64,000 nt of DNA from Paenibacillus timonensis. Lineage in GTDB: Bacteria; Bacillota; Bacilli; Paenibacillales; Paenibacillaceae. Positions 60,053 to 64,000 of this stretch are shown here, piece by piece. A program made the translations under genes and the position numbers. The notes below the pieces were generated by a model that worked only from the letters and a program-made list of their open reading frames with translations, did not search any database and was not told the origin of the DNA. Numbering within the stretch: the first letter of the stretch is position 1; the number at the start of each line of letters is the position of its first letter. The DNA lies in NCBI RefSeq assembly GCF_009725205.1, contig NZ_WNZY01000006.1, positions 1-64,000 on the forward strand, in the 5' to 3' direction.

Positions 60053-61795
60053 ATGAACTTCTTAAGAAGCCGCACGTTCCGCAGTAAACTGAAATCGGCA
60101 TTTCTCATCGTCATCATTCTTTCCGTACTGATCACCGGCGGCTTTTCCTACTCCATATCGGCTCGCATTGTAGAGAAAAATGCGCTAAATCTTACGCAGG
60201 ATACGGTGACGAAATCTGCTCAAATCGTCGATGAGAAGTTGAATAAGCTCATGATTATCATGATGACTTTTATGTTAAGCCAGCCTTTTCGTAGCATGTT
60301 GAAGGATGCTTCAACCGGAGAGGCGGACCGGTATTATACGCATTTGGCGAATATGGATAACGTATTTTCACAAGCCCGAATCGCTGAACCGTTGATTCAC
60401 TCTATCTATATCTCCACGCCGATCGGCGAGTTTTATCCGCTGACGATCAACCGGAATCGCCATACTCGTTTACAGGACACGTTTCTGTACGAAAGGGTTA
60501 GGCTGGAGAACAAGAACGTTTGGGTCGAAGGTCATGAGGATATGTTATTTTCAGGCAAAGACCGAGTGATCTCTCTCATCCTGGAACCGATCTTCGATGC
60601 GCCGGTCAAGGACGTATATATCGTGGTTAATATCCGAGAGGAAGGTTTTCGGAATTTGGTCGAAGCCGGGGTTGGGCAGGATGCGGTACGTTTTTTGCTT
60701 AATGCCGAGGGGGTCCCGGTGTATTCGAAAAATAACGACTTGGTCCAGAAGGCGGTCAACACGGGTCCTCTTCTGAACGAATTGCAGCATCATGCAGCGG
60801 CAACCGGAAGCGCTTCCTATCGTATTGATCACCGCGATTATTTGCTGAATTATGCCCGACTGGGGATAGCCGACTGGACGATGGTCACGATGCAATCGAA
60901 GGACGATGTTCTTCGGGACTTGATCTACGTGAAGTGGATGATTGTCGGCATCACCCTGGGAGCCTTTCTGATTACTGCGCTCATTTCCGGCGGATTGACC
61001 CGTTATCTGCTCTCCCCGTTGCAGGGACTGCAGAAGGTGATGAAGCGCGTAGAGGCCAATGATCTCACCGCAAGATTCAATGGAGAAGGGAACGACGAGC
61101 TGGCCCAGGTAGGGTTCCGGTTCAATCGGATGTTAGAGCAGGTGGTGGTCTTAATCGATGAGGTCAAGCAGGCGGAAACCAATAAACGCACCGCCGAGAT
61201 CAAGGCTTTGTCCGCTCAGATGGACCCGCATTTTTTATACAATACGCTGAACACCGTTTATTGGAAGCTGAAGCTTGGGCAAGTCGAAGAATCCCAACGG
61301 ATGGTTGTTTCATTGTCGCGATTGTTCCAGCTGGGTCTCAATAAAGGAAACGAGATAACGACCCTGCAGAAGGAATTGGAGCACGTCAAGCAATATTTGG
61401 AGATCCAGAAGCTGTGTTACCCAAACTTATTCCATTATGAAATTCAAGGAGAGATATCGCCAATCGATTCGTGGCCGATTCCCAGACTCATGCTTCAGCC
61501 GCTTGTTGAGAACAGCATTCTGCACGGCTTCAAGGATATGGAGACCGGCGGCCAAATTACGATTGAGATTGGTTATGACCCGGAACAGGATCTGGGGGAG
61601 ATGAAGGTTACAGACAATGGGCATGGAATGGAAGAGCATTTACCGGAGAACGGCTATGCCATTCGAAACCTGATGAGCCGGCTGCAACTGTTTTATGGAG
61701 ACCGCGCAAAGCTGACATTGGATAGCAAACCGGGCCGGGGAACAACGGTGACTGTAACCATACCGCGGGGAGGAGTGCAGCATGTTGAAGGATGA
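60053..61795 (+). CDS. Sensor histidine kinase, YesM type
   Basis: 580 residues: membrane helix near 18-35, an extracellular sensor region of about 250 residues, a second helix near 292-315, HAMP (about 315-370), the His_kinase domain with His393 in QMDPHFLYNTLN, and an ATPase domain with LVENSILHG and DNGHGM. YesM/YesN-type pairs control uptake of plant or host glycans in Paenibacillus. The regulator gene overlaps by 14 nt and a sugar-binding lipoprotein gene follows. Confidence 0.92.
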   Translation: MNFLRSRTFRSKLKSAFLIVIILSVLITGGFSYSISARIVEKNALNLTQDTVTKSAQIVDEKLNKLMIIMMTFMLSQPFRSMLKDASTGEADRYYTHLANMDNVFSQARIAEPLIHSIYISTPIGEFYPLTINRNRHTRLQDTFLYERVRLENKNVWVEGHEDMLFSGKDRVISLILEPIFDAPVKDVYIVVNIREEGFRNLVEAGVGQDAVRFLLNAEGVPVYSKNNDLVQKAVNTGPLLNELQHHAAATGSASYRIDHRDYLLNYARLGIADWTMVTMQSKDDVLRDLIYVKWMIVGITLGAFLITALISGGLTRYLLSPLQGLQKVMKRVEANDLTARFNGEGNDELAQVGFRFNRMLEQVVVLIDEVKQAETNKRTAEIKALSAQMDPHFLYNTLNTVYWKLKLGQVEESQRMVVSLSRLFQLGLNKGNEITTLQKELEHVKQYLEIQKLCYPNLFHYEIQGEISPIDSWPIPRLMLQPLVENSILHGFKDMETGGQITIEIGYDPEQDLGEMKVTDNGHGMEEHLPENGYAIRNLMSRLQLFYGDRAKLTLDSKPGRGTTVTVTIPRGGVQHVEG

Positions 61796-63434
61796 GGTGC
61801 AGGACCCAATTAGCTTATGCGTTATTGATGACATTCGAAGCGTCGTGGAGGGTTTGACGGCGATCTCTTGGACGGATTATGGGATTTCGCTCCGAGGGAC
61901 TTCCTCCAACGGTAGCGATGGGCTGGAACTCGTGGCTCGAGTGAAACCGGACTTGGTGATCACCGACATTCGGATGCCGAAGATGGATGGTTTGACGATG
62001 CTCCGGCATTTGCTCGAAACGAACCATCACTGCAAAGTGATCTTGATCAGCGGGTATGCGGACTTCGAGTATGCCCAACAAGCGGTTCATCTGGGCGCTT
62101 ACGAATTTGTCGTCAAACCGTTTACGGAGGAAGAACTTCTGGGCGTCGTGCTGCGAGCGAAGGCACAGATCCTGGAGGAACGATCCAAGCTGCAGAACCA
62201 TCATTTAATGGAAACTAAACTGCGAGAAAGTATGCCCGTGCTTCGCCAGGAATATTTAAGCATGCTGGTCCACCATCGGACCCCCTGGGAGCATGCCTCC
62301 GAACGGTGGGATTTTCTTGGGATCGACCTGGAGCGGCAGGGCTTTACCGTCATGTTGATCGAGATCGATAAATTTCGGGAGCAGGTTGCCGAGTTATCGA
62401 TCCGAGAGATTGAGCTGATCCGGTTCTCCCTGCAAAATATAGTGGAAGAAACGATCCGTCCCTACAGCAAATGCGTTGTGATTCGAGCCAAAAACAATCG
62501 TTTCCTAGCACTCCTGAATGAATCCGATATAGGGGACGCTACGTTGATTGCCGAATCTTGTTGCCGGAATATCGAGAAATATACCAAGTATACCGTCTCC
62601 ATAGGCGTCTCCGGAACAGTCGGGCAGATCCATCAGCTTCCCGATGCCTATCGGGAGGCGGAGCGGGCGCTCGCTTATCATATCTTCAGTGAAGGGAATG
62701 CCGCCATCGGGATCGGAGATCTACCGGAGACCGGAAGTCAATCTCCGCTGTCTCTGGAACGCAAAGATGAACTTCTCCTCGCGCTTCGAACCGGCAACGG
62801 GGATCGGGCTGTTGAACTCTTAGGCTCCATCTCCTCGCAGTTGCAAGGGCTACCATCGCCGCCACACCCGGATTATTTGCTCAGCCTATACGATGAGTTG
62901 GCGGCTTCCGTCATCCGGGCGTTATACGAATTGGCGCCATTCGCCGAGATACAGCCGCTAATCGCCCGATATCAATCGATGCGAGGCACCACGGGGATGC
63001 CGTTAAGCCGCTTAGAGCAGCAGCTTTCGCAGTTGTGCCGTGAAGGGGCCTGTGTGGTAGGCAGCAACACGCTGTCGGAAAGCCAGAAGATCATTTATCG
63101 ATCGTTGGAGTTCATTCAAAGCCGGTTAGGAGAAGAAGTGACGTTAACCGAGTGCGCGGCTCACGTGCATCTTAGCGTGAGTTATTACTCCAGCCTGTTC
63201 AAGAAAGTTACTGGAATGACCGTCACGCAGTACGTTAATCAGGAACGAATTCGATTGGCCAAGACCTTACTGGTGGAAGGCAGGTCGGTGCAGGATGTTT
63301 CTGTCGCGGTGGGCTATGAAGAGCGGCGTTATTTTAGCGAAATGTTCAAGCGTATTACCGGTATGACCCCTACGGAGTTCAGATCAGACTATTATCCCGA
63401 TTCGACGGAAGAGGCGGAATCGACAAACTCATGA
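61782..63434 (+). CDS. Response regulator with AraC output domain, YesN type
   Basis: 550 residues: receiver domain with Asp16-Asp17, phospho-acceptor Asp62 (VITDIRMPKMDG) and Lys112 (VVKPF), a long middle region (about 140-430) and a C-terminal AraC double helix-turn-helix (LTECAAHVHLSVSYYSSLF, then RITGMTPTEFR). GGGAGGAG precedes the ATG. It should activate the downstream sugar importer that starts at 63541. Confidence 0.92.
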   Translation: MLKDEVQDPISLCVIDDIRSVVEGLTAISWTDYGISLRGTSSNGSDGLELVARVKPDLVITDIRMPKMDGLTMLRHLLETNHHCKVILISGYADFEYAQQAVHLGAYEFVVKPFTEEELLGVVLRAKAQILEERSKLQNHHLMETKLRESMPVLRQEYLSMLVHHRTPWEHASERWDFLGIDLERQGFTVMLIEIDKFREQVAELSIREIELIRFSLQNIVEETIRPYSKCVVIRAKNNRFLALLNESDIGDATLIAESCCRNIEKYTKYTVSIGVSGTVGQIHQLPDAYREAERALAYHIFSEGNAAIGIGDLPETGSQSPLSLERKDELLLALRTGNGDRAVELLGSISSQLQGLPSPPHPDYLLSLYDELAASVIRALYELAPFAEIQPLIARYQSMRGTTGMPLSRLEQQLSQLCREGACVVGSNTLSESQKIIYRSLEFIQSRLGEEVTLTECAAHVHLSVSYYSSLFKKVTGMTVTQYVNQERIRLAKTLLVEGRSVQDVSVAVGYEERRYFSEMFKRITGMTPTEFRSDYYPDSTEEAESTNS

Positions 63435-63449
63435 AATCGCTACCCTAAA

Positions 63450-63475
63450 GAGTGGGTTTGCCCCACTCCTTTTTT
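63450..63475 (+). terminator. Terminator after the response regulator gene
   Basis: GAGTGGG-TTTGC-CCCACTC then six T. It divides the two-component genes from the binding-protein gene, so the latter needs its own promoter. Confidence 0.85.
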
Positions 63476-63540
63476 ATGCCCGTGATTTTATAGTGAAGAG
63501 GAAGACAAAGTAGTTTCAATTCAGAAGGGGGAAATGTCTA

Positions 63541-64000
63541 TGATCAAAAAAGCGATGCTGCTCGGAATGAACCTGATGCTGATTTTGGCTTTGGTGGCTT
63601 GCGGCGGGGGTGGCTCTAAAACCTCCAATGAGCCGAAAGAGTCGACGACCAACGACAAGAACGAAGGTAAGACGACCGCGGCTCCCGTTCAACTGCAGTA
63701 TTGGACCGATGACCGCCATGACCAGGAATACATTAAAGAGATGGTTACCCGATTTAATGAGACAAATGAAGACAACATTCAAGTTGAATTGACCGTCATG
63801 TCCGAAAACTACACGCAAAGTGTGGACATCGCGTTCTCCAGCAATCAAGCACCGGATATTCTACGGTTGAAAAGCGCCAATACCGAAGCTTTCTTCAAAA
63901 AGGGATACCTGCAGCCGATTGATAGCTACCTGACGGATGACATGAAGGCGAAGTTCTCCTCGGTCATTATCGATGGGGTAAACCGGTTCGACGGGCAAAT
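63541..64000 (+). CDS. Extracellular solute-binding lipoprotein (partial, cut by window end)
   Basis: The first 153 residues of a sugar-binding lipoprotein. Signal and lipobox LILALVACGG (Cys21), then a polar linker rich in Lys, Thr and Glu, then the start of the family-1 binding fold (LQYWTDDRHDQEYIKEMVTR). GAAGGGGG precedes the ATG. It is probably regulated by the YesMN-type pair upstream. The rest lies outside the window. Confidence 0.9.

Overview
This window looks like the chromosome of a spore-forming, moderately GC-rich Firmicute of the Paenibacillus type. The evidence is sporulation and germination genes (sspI, an alpha/beta-type SASP, yunB, lytH-like, ylbJ, a gerA-gerB-gerC operon), strong AGGAGG-type ribosome binding sites with many TTG starts, a Trp T-box leader, and an rRNA-linked array of 16 tRNAs in the order I remember for Bacillus trnD. 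Family assignments rest on recognising motifs and family resemblance; no search was run.

Layout. 1-1853: 3' end of a 23S rRNA gene, no 5S gene in the 120-nt gap, then 16 tRNAs and a terminator. 1.9-16.7 kb: a carbohydrate locus with a secreted GxGYxYP protein, a GntR/LacI-like hybrid regulator, a two-permease plus binding-protein ABC importer without its own ATPase, a GH38 alpha-mannosidase, a large unassigned glycosidase-like protein and a GtaA-like protein. 17-18.6 kb: aldo/keto reductase, terminator, metallophosphoesterase. 18.6-23.6 kb: a complete Fe/phosphonate/hexose-phosphate-type ABC importer ending in that phosphatase, with a divergent LysR regulator. 23.7-28.4 kb: YitT, a KhtTU-like K+/H+ antiporter, a small exported protein and an ArsB/NhaD transporter behind a structured leader. 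28.5-33.3 kb: an envelope-stress cluster joining Lia (LiaI-like, LiaF, LiaS, LiaR) and Psp (two PspA/LiaH, one PspC) components. 33.3-37.1 kb: ger operon. 37.1-44.2 kb: YwmB-like, spermidine-synthase-like, zwf, prfC, sspI, KtrA-like, SpoU-type methyltransferase. 44.2-44.6 kb: a scar-like junction with a tandem repeat and an AraC fragment. 44.6-58.4 kb: housekeeping and sporulation genes (yunB, lytH-like, lipA, yutD, S41 protease, nadK, ylbJ, truncated haemoglobin, pepF, SASP, aldose epimerase), including two small genes below 60 codons. 58.4-59.8 kb: Trp T-box and trpS. 60-64 kb: a YesMN-type two-component system followed by the start of another sugar-binding lipoprotein, cut by the window end.

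How it works together. The carbohydrate locus reads as import of a mannoside-containing oligosaccharide followed by cytoplasmic trimming, since the GH38, unknown hydrolase and GtaA-like proteins have no signal peptides. The Lia/Psp block should sense and repair membrane damage. The most open questions are the 769-residue glycosidase-like protein, the ABC/phosphatase operon and the regulated-looking leader of the NhaD-type transporter. I saw no CRISPR array, prophage or complete insertion sequence.
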